DNA of 64,000 nucleotides from Acanthosepion pharaonis (GCA_903632075.3 CAHIKZ030005577.1:2185001-2249000); one strand, 5' to 3'. Shown: positions 24,340 to 36,013, counted from the stretch's first letter. Notes: generated by a model not told the origin, from the sequence alone. Program-made: numbers and translations.

Positions 24340-25555
24340 AATGAACTCGTGTATTGTGACGTTTCCACAGGTAATCCTCGACCGTACTTACCTTTGTCAC
24401 GAAGAAAATCAATTTTCGATCATTTCCATTCGCCAGCTCACCCTGGAGCGAAGGCTACGCTGCGGACCATAGCTGACAGATACGTCTGGCCCGGTATGTC
24501 TTCGGACGTGAAACAGTGGTCTCGCACGTGCCAACGTTGCCAGGCAACGAAAATACACCGACATACCAAAGCACCATCGTCGACCTTCGCGACACCAGAT
24601 GGACGATTTACGCACATACATCGCAGACTTAGTCGGTCCACTCGAAAAATTAATGGACACGAGTACATTCTAACGATCATTGACCGCTTTACGCGATGGC
24701 CAGTTGCGATACCACTAACATCAATAACGGCAGAAACAGTGGCTAACGCAATTTTCAACAACTGGATTTCTATATTTGGATGCCCTGCAGTTATCACAAC
24801 TGACAGAGGTCCCCAATTTCAATCAACGCTATTCAACGAATTTGTCAACATTTTAGGCATAAAACACATCTCTACCACCGCATACCACCCATGCAGCAAC
24901 GGAATAGTGGAGAGATTCCATAGACAGCTCAAGTACGCATTAACAGCGTCTACCAGTGCTCTGTACGTGGTGTAGATAAGCTACCATTTGTGATGCTTGC
25001 GCTGCGAAATACAATAAAACTGATCTCAAATGCACCAGTGCAGAATTAGTTTTTGGGAAAGCAACAACGCTGCCTGGACAGATATTTCACAACGAGACGA
25101 CATCTACACCAACGAATTACTTTGTGGCAGACCTAAAAGAAGATGATGGACGTTATATATACACCCACGAGAGGTATAAAAACCTTTCTACGTGCCAGCA
25201 GATCTACATTCAGCAGAATATGTTTTCCTGAGGCGCGACACTGTACGGAAACCATTAACGCCCAACTACACAGGTCCCACCTGGTAATATCTAAAACACC
25301 CAAATTCTTCATAATTGATATCGCCGGTAAACAGAACACCGTCAGTATAGACCGTCTCAAACCAGCATATCTGCAATCCGACGACACAGATCGAACAATA
25401 ACGAAACCGACGACAACAGACAAACAGAAACGCAAACAACTACTGATACGACCGAATCAACACAGTCTACCCGTACAAAATCAGGAAGGAATGTTCACTG
25501 GCCAACCAAGTACCGAACCTACATTACATATTAATGCTCATTCGCCAAGGCATTA
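24340..25555 (+). pseudogene. Integrase region of the gypsy element
   Basis: The zinc-binding N-domain is readable (FHSPAHPGAK, then CQRCQATK). The catalytic core follows (ILTIIDRFTRWP, TTDRGPQF, NGIVERFHR), giving the D,D,E residues. The core is open from about 24349 to 24975. The C-terminal domain continues in other frames to about 25555, with FIIDIAGKQNTVSIDRLKPA resembling the usual tail. Several single-base frame changes separate the pieces. No envelope-like frame lies between the integrase and the 3' LTR. Confidence 0.9.
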
Positions 25556-25558
25556 ATC

Positions 25559-25566
25559 TGGGGAGG
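25559..25566 (+). other. Polypurine tract
   Basis: TGGGGAGG directly abuts the 3' LTR, the expected place for the plus-strand primer. Confidence 0.7.
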
Positions 25567-26320
25567 TATTCAGGACTCTTCTAATTTTCTAACCTTCTCC
25601 AACCTTAAAAAGCATAATCCATATTATACGCCTACGCGCAGATAACGCTCAACCAATAAAAATGCAAAGAATCGAATCAAGCAAATTGGTAGATCGCCTC
25701 CCAAAGCAAGAATTGCGCCAAAATATCTTGAGCCACTTTCGAAAACCCAAAAGGTTATAAAAGGAGAAAAGACAACCCCAGTCAGTCAGTCTAGCGAACT
25801 CGCCGATCGATTGCCTAATTAATCCACGACATTCAAAACAGAATTTTTACCGCGCATTTTGACGAACTTCAACTGACTCACCTGAAACACTCAACGAACA
25901 ACTATCGAAACTTTGAACAATATTTTTATGCACATTGATTTATTCATTACTAAAATAAGAAATACGAATCACGAAAACAAACACAGACACGTTCAAAGGT
26001 AGACTACTTTAGCAAACTTTTACCAAAAAACTCTTATTATATATTTCAACACAAACACAAAATAACAAACATAACGACACAGAGACATCCAACATTTCAG
26101 CAACATATACAATTAATGCACGCAACAATACAAATATTAACCTTGTTTGTAAATATGTAATTGTATATAAATGTTTTATTTGTTTCGATCTATAAATGTC
26201 TCGTTTTTACTTTGTTTGAAATCTCATGTTTGTTATATATTTGTTTGGGACAAGGTTTAGACACACAACCGATCCGAACAAAATCCTTCTGATTAATTAA
26301 ATGAACCAAAAGTCCCAACA
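25567..26320 (+). repeat. 3' LTR of the gypsy element
   Basis: Aligned to the 5' LTR it shows very few substitutions but many 1-5 base indels, for example CCCAAAAGC against CCCAAAGC and ACTTTTCG against ACTTTCG. It ends CCCAACA like the 5' LTR. Confidence 0.9.
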
Positions 26321-26708
26321 AAATCGTACAGAAATGTTGAAGGATGAGTGAAAAGTCTGTTGAGTGTTGACCTACTTCTTGTGTGGGTTTGGTGTGAAGT
26401 CCGCAGGGTGCGGTTGGTGCCTGTGTCAATTGATCGAAGTCATGGTGGAAAGGGTACGTCGAAGGTAGGTGAGATGTCAGTTTCTGTGGGCGATCGTCAG
26501 GATAGTGATTGAGTGAAAGTGTATCATCGGGAGTTGACATATTCTTTGTGCTGGCCTGGCCGTGGTCACAGGATATGGTCAGTGCAGGTTTGGTTTACCA
26601 AAGTCATGGTTGTAGTTCATTTGGATGGTAGACCCGTTGTGTCAAACCGGGGCGACGTCGGATTGGCATCACATTGGTGGGCTGAATAGGTTGCATGCTT
26701 TCAGAATC

Positions 26709-27203
26709 TGTTATGAAGTGGTTTCACAGTGGAGGCTTGTATTTGTACTAAGTCAGTCCTAAAATAGGTTCGACGTACAAAACGTTCGGAACTTGATATA
26801 ATAGGTAATGATGCAGAGAAATCTAGTTGTGGTTGCTGATACTTTAGTATCCGACTAACGGTCGTCCGGCATCGACTGACTCACCGACGATATTCAGTCA
26901 ACCCCCCCACGAGGGAGTCATGTGGCACAAGGTCTTTTTAACGTGGGATCTCCAAGCCCGTGGGCTTGCCCAAAAATATGCCCACTGAACCCGTATAAAC
27001 GGGTTCAGGGTCGGTTTACATCCCCGAAAGAGTATCCGCCCTTTGGCGTAGCCTCCTTCGGGTTCCTCCCCGCCCGAAGGAAGAGAGTTCAACCGAACAG
27101 CCAGTCAACTGACTGACCGACCCACTGAGCGACTCTTAATACTCCTACTGATTATAGGTGGGAGAGTCTATTAACAATAGAATAGGTATGTTTCACTATA
27201 ACA
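26709..27203 (-). mobile_element. Solo LTR, 495 bp, TSD GAATC, with one GC-rich unit
   Basis: Begins TGTTATGAAG and ends CACTATAACA. GAATC flanks both sides (26704-26708 and 27204-27208). It contains one copy (about 26900-27110) of the GC-rich CACGAGG...GGCACAAGG unit that occurs three times in the LTR at 32245-33175. The inverted termini and shared unit place both in one LTR family. Orientation is by analogy to the LTR at 56974. Confidence 0.85.
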
Positions 27204-27896
27204 GAATCAGAGTCACTTGTTTGTGGAGTCGGAGTTGCTGTGGTAGCTTGGTTGCAAAGTTAGATTTACCAGGGTTACTGTGTTGGCAAAATGCCTTGTT
27301 TTTCTACACAAAACTGAATAGTCCATTATTTATGTGGTATTAGCAGAAAGTGTTAAACATCCTTTCTTCCCTAAATTCTTTCTAGCCAAATCTTATGAAC
27401 ATTTCCCTTAATAATAATGTTAAATAATTCAACAGAAGATGTTATTTTATTTATGGTAACTGGTTTTGTTGTGATTGCCTTACTCTAGGTACCTCTATGA
27501 GATCGCTAAAAAAAGACTTGTAGCTTGGTGGTGTCAATGTTGAGATGTTATCAAGTCAGTATTTGCTGTGGTGACAGCGTGTCAAAGCTGAGATGTTGTC
27601 ATGTCAGTATTTATCGAGGTGACGGTATCGTCGAACATGGAGGCTTGTAGATGGGTGGTGTCGAAGCTGGATAGTCGGCCGCTAATGGTTGGTGTTTGCC
27701 GAGGTGATGAGATCGAGGTTGTTAGTCAAGCCTGGGAGTGGTAACGGTTGTTGAGAGGTGCGGTCATGTTGAGAGGCAGTAGTAATGGTCACGGCGATGG
27801 TGGTGACGGCATCAGCAGAAGCGCCCTGTGTGATACCCGGCGGCATGCTGGGCCGCAACTACTGTTGTTGTTCTCAGAGACCTGCTTTTAAGTGAG
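27204..27896. other. Intergenic, GC-richer, no gene seen
   Basis: GC content rises at 27640-27850, with several GGTG and GTTG runs. No domain, RNA gene or element edge is recognisable. Confidence 0.5.
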
Positions 27897-28320
27897 TGTG
27901 ATAGTCCACATGGGCATCTCTCTCTCTCTCTCTCTCTCTTTGGTATTATAAGTATGAGATTTCTAGTCACCTCAAGAACAGGTTTTATTTTACATTAAAC
28001 AAATACAACAATATACAATATATGCATGTCCTTCCCTGACGTGGAGATAATGACTGACGGACTTACTCAAATGGTAGAATGCAGGAAAACTGGTTTCTCA
28101 GAGATCTGATCTCATGGCTGCTGAAACAGATCAAGTCTGGATTGGAAACACCACACGTGTGTTACTCGGCGAGGCCTGCTGTAAAGAGGGAGCTTCTCCA
28201 CGTGCTACACTTTTTGTATGGGCGGCCCATGGCAGGATCGACCAATGGGAAACCGCCTCGTCGTCACGTGATCTATCTATCCACGAATGGGTAAAGACAA
28301 AGCTGTTTACTGTCCCAACA
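27897..28320 (-). mobile_element. LTR-like segment, about 424 bp
   Basis: TGTGATAG...CCCAACA gives TG...CA ends. On the minus strand there is an ATTGGTC box near the start and an AATAAAACC polyadenylation-like signal near the end, as in an LTR. The flanks (GTGAG, GTATG) do not form a convincing target duplication, so the boundaries are uncertain. A (CT)n run lies at about 27918-27939. Confidence 0.5.
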
Positions 28321-28554
28321 GTATGAACATTTGCGATTGGCCCCTGACGAAGCTCACTCCATATACTGGACGTGATGCATGGAACCTAATGTGCAGAAAA
28401 CGCCTTTTTTTAAAAAAAAAATTGTTCTCTACCTTCATGGCGTTCACATCTGGTCAGTGTGCAGAATGAACCAGAAAGAGATCTAATTGCAATGGAGTAT
28501 AACAGCAAGAACAACAACAAGAACAGCAATAACAATTCCAGGCAACATTGTTAT

Positions 28555-29661
28555 GACAACGGAATCAACAGCAAAAAATACTAGAACTTTTTATGAAGAG
28601 TAAAGATAATGAAAACACGTCTATTTTTTTCTCATGGGAGTAAGTAGTAAATGCAATTGGTAAATTTAAATATAACTCTGATTAAAGGTTACATTTATTT
28701 GTTCTTTCTTTCTTTATTTCAAGATGTAAGGAAAAATTGAACCCTGATCTGCTTTTATTCATCCATGAAAAACTCTTATGTCAATTTCAGTTATCATTAT
28801 CGTAACTTTACTGAATAAAAACGTTTTTATAATATTACTTGCTTGTTTGTTTTTTCTTTATTTTTGTGAATTAATAATATTTAATAAGGTTCCAAGATGA
28901 AATTCAAACTTGGATTTTTTTTCATTTTTTAAAAATTTGTAATTTGGAAAGAATTCTATACAATTTCACTTTCTTTTGTTCTACTTGAAAGTGCTGTAAA
29001 TTCATTTTTATTGCATTTTATGATATAATCTATATTGTAATGCATTCTATTAAAACAAGCATGTTCATTTTGGTTTTTATACTTTCAATGTTTTAACCAT
29101 TTTACCCTCCACTCTTTACCAGACATCTGGACATATTTGGTAACATAAACTTTTCTAATTCCACTTTCCATGCTCAGTGGATATCTTGTATCACTTAACA
29201 TAGAAAAATGGAACATTAACAGTCTACCCAATCAACTTGGATTTTCCCTCTGCCATTGAGCACTCTTCTGGCACAATTGTAAATATATTCTGGTGTTTTG
29301 GGGTTTCTTTTCATCAAATAGTGGTGAGTTTTTCACTATGAAATTCATGGCTACATCGACATTTTCTTATTCACCAGCTACCTTCATTATTGCATTCTGG
29401 GTTAACCAAATGGGTATGAATACCACTGAACAGAGCAGTAAGAAAAGCCTGAAGACTGCAGAATGTGCAAGTAACTGTTAATCATAGTCATGTGTACATC
29501 AGATTGCAATGATAAATATATATAACAGATCAATATTCATTTTGGTCATGACTTATTTCCTTTTCACTAAATTCCAACCACCTCCTACTGTATTTTAAGA
29601 TTAGAATGACAAATGACCATTCCATGATGCCTATCTGGAAATCTTTTTCAGATACAGGTTC

Positions 29662-29711
<50 letters not shown>

Positions 29712-29955
29712 TCTTGTCTCTGTTACATGATCAATAACATTTTAATTGTATTAAAATGTTCAACACTTAATTATCGATTATCTTTTTATTAAAAATCAAC
29801 TAAGAAAAATGAATAGTTGCAATGTTATAGCCATTGTACCCTCCACTCATCTGTTGTGCGTGTTAACATAGACTGTTCTCATTCCACCTTCCATACTTAT
29901 TGGATAACTTGTATCACTTAGCATAAAAAATGGAACATCAGATACAGGTTCACGA

Positions 29956-29992
<37 letters not shown>

Positions 29993-30990
29993 TCTTGTCT
30001 CTGTTACATGATCAATAACATTTTAATTGTATTAAAATGTTCAACACTTAATTATCGATTATCTTTGTATTAAAAATCAACTAAGAAAAATGAATAGTTG
30101 CAATGTTATAGCCATTCTACCATCCACTCATCTGTTGTGCTTGTTAACATAGACTGTTCTCATTCCACCTTCCATACTTATTGGATAACTTGTATCACTT
30201 AACATAGAAAATGGAACATGAACAGTCTACCTCATCAACTTTGATTTTCCCTCTGCTATTGAGCACTCTACTGGCAAAATTGTAAATACATTCTGGGGTT
30301 TTGGGATTTCTTTTTGTTAATTTAAAAAACTCAGGTGAATGCAAGATAAGTCGTGGCTGGTGCGAAAAAAAAATCAGAAATGAGGTCCCTGTTGTTTTTA
30401 TGGCATTTTTATGTGCACTGTAAAAAATGAGAGGGAATTTTTCAAAAATTAGGGAGGAACCCTGTTTCACCCATTCAAACTGAGATGCTTATCTGAAAGT
30501 ACATTATGGCCATTACTATGGGGAAAATATGGTGCAATAATTTCTTGAACAAATCTAAACCGTTAACATTGACGACCAGATGGTCGGTATCTGTATACAC
30601 GAACGTCCTCGGGCCATTAGACAGTTGAGTACAGTTAGACAGTCGAGAGAGTTGAGTTGGTTTTGGAGTTCGAGTAGCAGGAACCAGGGTGTTATGGCAT
30701 TTTTATGTGCACTGTAAAAAATGAGAGGGAAATTTTTCAAAAATTAGGGAGGAACCTAGTTTCACCCATTCAAACTGAGATACATATTTGAAAGTATATT
30801 ATGTCCCTTCAAAATCAACAGGATCAACAGCAAAAAATACTAGAACTTTTTTATGAAGAGTAAAGATAATGAAAACACGTCTATTTTTTTCTCATGGGAT
30901 TAAGTAGTAAATGCAATTGGCAGATTTAAATATAACTCTGATTAAGAGGCTACATTTGTTTGTTCTTTCGTTATTTATTTATTTCAAGAT
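28555..30990 (+). repeat. Repeat copies related to blocks A and B
   Basis: 28555-28720 and 30815-30990 are nearly identical (AGCAAAAAATACTAGAACTT, then AACACGTCTATTTTTTTCTC). 28690-29250 follows the flanks of the Helitron at 17092-17762 and supplies its empty site. 30410-30500 and 30690-30800 are another internal pair. No gene is seen. Confidence 0.7.
29652..30230. repeat. About 290-bp tandem duplication with TA tracts
   Basis: Both units carry CAGATACAGGTTCA, a TA microsatellite of different length (about 29667-29708 and 29961-29989), TGTCTCTTGTCTCTGTTACA and CACTCATCTGTTGTG. They differ by a few substitutions. Confidence 0.85.
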
Positions 30991-31016
30991 TTAAGAAAGA
31001 AAGAAATTGCTCTATA

Positions 31017-31478
31017 TGTAGAGCACCATGGCGGTGATGGTGAATATGCATTGTAGAATACACGTATGTTAAAATTTTCCTGCTAGCCGGTCCAACTACA
31101 TGAGAAAGTTGGACTTTAATTAAGTCCAAAGAAGACAAAGAAAAACAAACACAAGACCGATAAATATATGTAAACAAATGTATTAATAACAAGAAAGGTT
31201 ACAAGTTACATGGACAGTTACATGGACAAAGTGCGTGAGGTGAATATTATGTGTGTGTTTTGTTGTGGTGAGTGTTCGTATGTACGTGTATTGTTCTTAG
31301 CGTGTTCCCAGCATTTGGGAAACACTGTATCTGTGAGAGCTCACATCTGCGAGGTGGTATAAGGCCAAAGCCTGAAGAAAAAAGAGAGGGAGAGGCAAAG
31401 AGTCACCCGGTATTTATAGCCAGGGAAGAGAGACCCCTAGTGAAGGGTTAAGGAATTGAGGAGGAGCTAACTCCGACA
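31017..31478 (-). mobile_element. Probable solo LTR, 462 bp
   Basis: On the minus strand it begins TGTCGGAGTTAGC and ends GGTGCTCTACA, with a TATAAATACC box about 65 bp in. The flanks TATA/TATA (31013-31016, 31479-31482) are a possible 4-bp duplication but AT-rich, so this is weaker than the other solo LTRs here. Confidence 0.6.
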
Positions 31479-31639
31479 TATACATTAAAAGTATAAAAGT
31501 TTCCTTTCTTATCAAGGTTTCAAACGATAAACTGGTTTTACTTCATCAAGTGACAGTGATTCTGGGAAGCAAGAAGTTTTAAAAACAACTTGGTGAATAG
31601 AAATTAAAAAAAAAAAACTACACCTAAAACACAGCATAT

Positions 31640-32244
31640 ATTTGGACAACTTTATTCAAGAAAAAAAAATCTCTTCAAACAAGAAATCCTTTTTAGGGAG
31701 GAAATTGCTTAATGGTCTTGTGAGACAAGTTGAAACAGAGAAGCAAAGATTGCTGTCACTTGAAGAACAGAAGGCCAGAGTTGAAGAACAAAGGCAACAA
31801 GATCTTAATAAATAAGGCAGAATGACAGAGGAAAAAAATTGTAGAGACTTCAAGGAGATAGGGATAGACACAAACAGCACAAACAGAAGAGCAAAGATCA
31901 CAGAGACTTCAAAGATCTATTCAGATCTGAGCAGTTGAGACAACAAGAATCTGAAGAGGAAAGATCATTAAGCCTTCAAGATCAAAGAATAAAAACTGAA
32001 CAACAAAGGCAAAATGAATCTGTGGAATAAAAGTTGCAAACACAAAACCAAGACAGGATGCGACATGGTCAACTCCAAGAACGAAGAAGAATGCAGTGGA
32101 ATTCAGTTGCATTTTAATTATGATCCTTGATATGACTATGCTTCTGAAGTTTCAATTCAAATTCGTGCCATGGACAAACTTTTTTTCTCATTGTGATGCA
32201 AAAAAGTGGAGTAGAGTACATATTGGACTGTGTTGTTCCAATGG
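31640..32244 (+). pseudogene. Helitron Rep-helicase, N-terminal coiled coil and zinc motif
   Basis: A frame-broken stretch rich in R, E, Q and L (QRLLSLEEQKARVEEQRQQ and similar) encodes a charged coiled coil, as at the start of many animal Helitron proteins. It is followed by NYDP-DYDYASE-like and IRAMDKL sequence, then HCDAKKWS and LCCSNG at about 32195-32244, the conserved cysteine region just before the Helitron_like_N domain. The solo LTR at 32245 interrupts exactly here, and the next residues (KVSLEHYP) follow after 33175. Several stops are present. No start codon can be assigned. Confidence 0.75.
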
Positions 32245-33175
32245 TGTTATGGTCCAGGTTAGGACCAAGGAAGAACAACATGAACTCAAGAGTAGAAATA
32301 ATGAAGGTATATTACACGAAATAATAATACAAGATGTGGAAGGTGTTAGTATGACTGTCAGTCTGGTTTGGAGTGAACTACTATCGGCTCGACTTGATTC
32401 GATATTTACTTGCTCCCCCCCCCCACGAGGGAAAGATGTGGCACAAGGCCGAGTTTTACGTAGGTTTTCCAAGTCTGTAGGCTCAGCCAAAAAATGCCCG
32501 TAGAAACTGTAAGAACAGAATCGGGTTGGTCAACCTCCCCGAACGAGACTCTGCCCTTCGGCGGAGCCTCGTCTGGGTTCTTCTCTGCTCAGAGCCAGAG
32601 AGTTCGACCGTCAAGCCGAAACGGATCAACTTGATTCGGTATCTATCCCCCCCCACGAGGGTTGCATATGGCACAAGGCCGAGTTTAACGTGGGTTTCCT
32701 GAGCCCAAAGGCACGGCCAAAAAATGCCCGTAGAACACATATAAACAGGATCAGGTTGGTCAACCTCCCCGAATGAGACTCTGCCCTTCGGCGGAGCCTC
32801 GTCCGGGTTCCTGTCTGCTCAGAGGCAGAGAGATCGACCGTCAAGCCGAGAAGCTCGGCTCGATTCGGTATCTAGTCACCCCCCACGAGGGTTGCATGTG
32901 GCACAAGGCCGAGTTTAACGTGGGTTTCCCGAGCCCGTAGGCTCGGCCAAAAAATGCCCGTAGAAACTGTAAAAACAGAATCGGGTTGGTCAACCTCCCC
33001 GAACGAGACTCTGCTCTTTGGCGGAGCCTCATATGGATTCCTCTCTGCTCAGAGGCAGAGAGTTCGACCGTCAAGCCGAAAAGCTCCGCTCGATTCGTCC
33101 TTCTCTCTTGTGAGGCGTAGTATACATAGTGTTAGGAAGATTTCATTCTGTAGTTATAGGTAAGGACCCACGACA
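32245..33175 (-). mobile_element. Solo LTR, 931 bp, TSD AATGG, with three tandem 230-bp GC-rich units
   Basis: Starts TGTTATGGTCCAG and ends GACCCACGACA. AATGG flanks both ends (32240-32244, 33176-33180). The interior has three copies of a unit marked by CCCCACGAGG at 32421, 32651 and 32881, so the period is exactly 230. Each carries GGCACAAGGCCGAG, GCCAAAAAATGCCCGTAGAA and GGCGGAGCCTCGT. The first 13 bases match the LTR at 56974. It is inserted in the Helitron coding region. Confidence 0.9.
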
Positions 33176-33390
33176 AATGGCAAAGTTAGTTTGGAACATT
33201 ATCCTGATGAACAAGATTTGTTGAAGAAAGGAGACCATACAAACTTTAGAAAAATAACTGGAAATACAACAATACATTCCAGATTACTTTCTTTAGTGCT
33301 AAGATCATTCATGAAGGACAATTTATGCCCGATTACAAAGTGCAGGGACAAGTTTATCACAGAATTGCAACATTCCTACATTTTGATTAA
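33176..33390 (+). pseudogene. Helitron Rep-helicase, Helitron_like_N start
   Basis: Continues the Helitron protein after the LTR: KVSLEHYPDE, then FRKIT, then SLVLRSFMKDN and, after a frame change, VQGQVYHRI. This YKVQGQ-YHR box is characteristic of the N-terminal domain of Helitron helicases. Homology stops at about 33385, where an LTR-like repeat begins. The stretch SLVLRSFMKDNLCPI recurs in altered form at about 35140-35195, the start of the second copy. Confidence 0.8.
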
Positions 33391-34115
33391 ATCTTAAATT
33401 TTGTGCAAGTTAAACATATAGAGGCTCCCAACCAAATATAACAACTGATGTATTTTGATTGGTTGTAAAATATTAATTAGGTGTCGTCAACTACGTCCGA
33501 AGGTACCGACCCAAATTTTGACCTCTAGTTGACGCCATAAAATGTAAACATGTTCACGAGCCTCCCCACGTGACCAAGAGAACTAATAAAAACGAAACTT
33601 CGACGCGACTTGGTCAGTGGGCATTTAAAATATTGAAACCAATTCACTTGACTTCATTGCAAATCAACACAGCAAAGGAGCCGAACTTTATCTTCAATAC
33701 AACAACAAACCTTGTCAACCATTTCCAGGCTTAACACTCACTCCCACAAATATTCTATTCCACAAGAAGAATCTCTGGTTAACGAGCGATAACTCTATAA
33801 CAATCAGTGAGTTAAGAACAATACTTTTTTCTATTTAATACAAAAAAAAAACAACTGTTTAATTTTCCTATAAAAACAAATATAGCTAACTAAACCTTCT
33901 CATTTTCACATGTACAGTACAGTAACTCAAATTCTTTCAGTAACACAAACATCAAAGAACTCTATTGTGTCAACTTTTGCACTATATATTATGTATTTGT
34001 TGTGTTTATAAAAAATATTTATTGTTGAACAAATTCACAATTTCTTTTACTTGATTATTTCTCTTGTTGTTGTCTTTGTTACATTTGATATTGTAAAAAT
34101 TGTAGCGGGTCAGTT
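33391..34115 (+). mobile_element. LTR-like repeat inserted in the Helitron, copy 1
   Basis: Bases 33391-33920 match 63440-64000 closely. The repeat holds ATTGGTT, an AACTAATAAAAACGAAAC box and TTGGTCAGTGGGC, resembling an LTR promoter. Neither edge shows a clear target duplication. The right edge, about 34115, is set only by where Helitron homology resumes. Confidence 0.6.
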
Positions 34116-34119
34116 TTTA

Positions 34120-35130
34120 TTTCTATTTATAAGCAATGCAAACTGGCTGACCCACTATAAGCACTTCAACCACTACCTAACGAAGAACCTCAGTGTTTAC
34201 AGATATAGTTTGTTAGTGATATGAGGCAGAAGGCTGAGAAAAGAGTTCAAGTGAACAAGGATACAGACATTGACCTTATCTGGAATCTCCAAGAAATGTT
34301 ACATGAAAAGAATATTTATGTGAGAAGTCTCAAATATGCTCTAGAGGCAGATCCATCTCCCGAGTTGACAGTCAAGATATGTTCAGAAAAGAGACCCTCT
34401 GAAGAACATTCTCTGCAATATGATGCACTTGAGTGAAATGGAGTTGCTATAATAATGAGCAGTGACGAGACTGGATGTCATCATGGCATTATACTTCAAA
34501 GGGGAGACAATCTGATAAAAAGGATAAGTGAACTCCATTCACATGATGCCAAGCAATATCCATTGTTATTTGTGAATGTAGATATGATGGATATCATCTA
34601 AGTATCCCCAAAGCTGGAGCAGAAGTTGGTGAAAACAAGATTGTCTCTGCAATGGACGTTTATGCCTACCATTTCATGCTTCATCCGAATACATTTAATC
34701 ATCTACAAAGAAATCAACAAATGTTCCACCAGTATGCAGTTGGCATGTATGCCAAAACAGAATCAAGAAGATTAGCCTATGTTAGGCGGAACCAAAAACA
34801 ACTCAGATTTGAAAGATGCAATCAATAATGATGCTGATGGAATAGAATTAGGCTAACTTTGTATCTTGTCATTCAGGTTTATGGGAAGCACGCGATAGAA
34901 GCATTAAAGAACATAAGATGCAATGTCTTATATTAGACAATATGGCCACCCAGATTTATTCATAGCCTTCACCTGCAGTCCAAAAGGGAAAGAAATTCAA
35001 AATTAACTGCTTGAAGAACAGTCGCATATTCATAGACATGATCTTATACGCAGGGTGTTTAGGCTGAAAGTAATCAAAATGATGGACTTACCCACAAAAG
35101 GTATAGTATCTGGTCGAGTTAAATTGGATG
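34120..35130 (+). pseudogene. Helitron Rep-helicase, N-terminal domain, duplicate 1
   Basis: Readable pieces are DMRQKAEKRVQVNKDTDIDL, then IWNLQEMLHEKN, SSDETGCHHGIILQRGDN, HHGIILQ-like and AYHFM-type boxes, then MSYIRQYGHPDLFIAFTCSP and HDLIRRVFRLKV. This is the canonical order of the Helitron_like_N region leading to the Rep nuclease. Stops and frame changes are frequent. The piece breaks off at about 35110 before the HUH motif, and an overlapping second copy starts at about 35138. The site CTGGAA/TCTCC at 34285-34286 is the unoccupied form of the insertion at 35325. Confidence 0.8.
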
Positions 35131-35137
35131 ACTTCCT

Positions 35138-35324
35138 TTGGTGCTAGGATCACTCGTGAGCGACAAATTCTTCCCACATTCAAAGTGCAGGAAATTGGAG
35201 CACTTTAACCACTACTTAAGAAAGATCCTTGGTGTTTACAGATATATTTTCTTACTGATCTGAGGCCACTGGCTGAGAAAAGTGTTCTAGTGAACAAGGA
35301 TACAGATACTGATCCTATCTGGAA
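35138..35324 (+). pseudogene. Helitron Rep-helicase, duplicate 2, part before insertion
   Basis: Repeats the start of the N-terminal domain: LGARITRERQILPTFKVQ, a deletion, then IYFLTDLRPLAEKSVLVNKD and TDTDPIW. A non-autonomous Helitron interrupts it after CTGGAA. The first duplicate carries the LTR-like repeat at 33391; this one does not, so that LTR inserted after the duplication or was deleted here. Confidence 0.8.
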
Positions 35325-36013
35325 TCATACTTATTATAAAACCCAGGTTGTGTGTGTGTCTGTTCGTTTATATATTGGATCAGATTTCCTACATTTTTCA
35401 ACCGATTTCAACAAAACTTCACAGGACTACGTAAAATTACCTTGCGGTTGTTCTGACAGTGGCAAAAATTGGAAAAACACAATTGTTTTTGCACAAAATC
35501 AATTTGAAAACATGATTAAGAGGCATCGCGAGAATGAAAGGGGACAACTCATATCGAGTTATACTTATTATAAAAAGGTTCAGGTTGTGTGTGTGTGTGT
35601 GTTCGTTTGTGTGTGTTCGATCGGATTTCCTACATTTTTCAACCGATTTCAACAAAAACTTCACTTTTTTTGGCAGGTAGTGTTTCTTATTGTCTGCACA
35701 CTTTTTTTCTTTATTTTTACATTCAGAATGCTTTAAAAATTCCATTTACAAGACAATTGTTTATAATAAAATTCTATTCAATCGGTAGACTCATAACGAT
35801 TGAAAACAATGTTTTTGTTTGAGTTTGACCAATTCGTAAAAAACAAACAAAAAAAAAAAAAAAAAACAAACAAAAAAAACTAATTAAGACATGCGTGTCC
35901 GTCAACCTTAAACAATAATCTTTGTCAACTTTATTTTTCAGTCTTTATGATGGTCGATACTTGATTTATCTCTTACTGTTACATCCCCGGGCAACGCCAG
36001 CCTCTACTGCTAG
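35325..36013 (+). mobile_element. Non-autonomous Helitron, copy 2
   Basis: 689 bp from TCATACTTATTATAAAACC to CTCTACTGCTAG, between A (35324) and T (36014). The same 5' end occurs again near 35563, so it is a partial dimer like the other copies. The 3' hairpin is CCCCGGGCAACGCCAGC, one side decayed. Flanking sequence joins exactly to match the uninterrupted paralogue at 34285/34286. Confidence 0.95.

Larger units (their letters stand above)
20773..26320 (+). mobile_element. Ty3/gypsy-type LTR retrotransposon, two LTRs, frames broken
   Basis: About 5.5 kb with two LTRs of about 753 bp, a primer-binding site, gag, protease, reverse transcriptase, RNase H and integrase in gypsy order, and a polypurine tract. 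All coding parts are on the plus strand and broken by stops or frameshifts. The LTRs differ almost only by small insertions and deletions, which points to a young element with consensus errors. No matching target duplication was found at the outer edges (ATTTAT on the left, AAATC on the right). Confidence 0.9.

Noticed and set aside
27897..28320. Solo LTR with target duplication
   Set aside because: The ends look right but GTGAG and GTATG do not match, so it is kept only as LTR-like.
28079..28469. Overlapping plus-strand open frames
   Set aside because: They fall inside and just after an LTR-like segment in GC-richer DNA, with no domain.
35589..35822. Short Cys/Val-rich open frames in Helitron copies
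   Set aside because: They arise from GT microsatellites and poly-T; all four copies show them in different frames.
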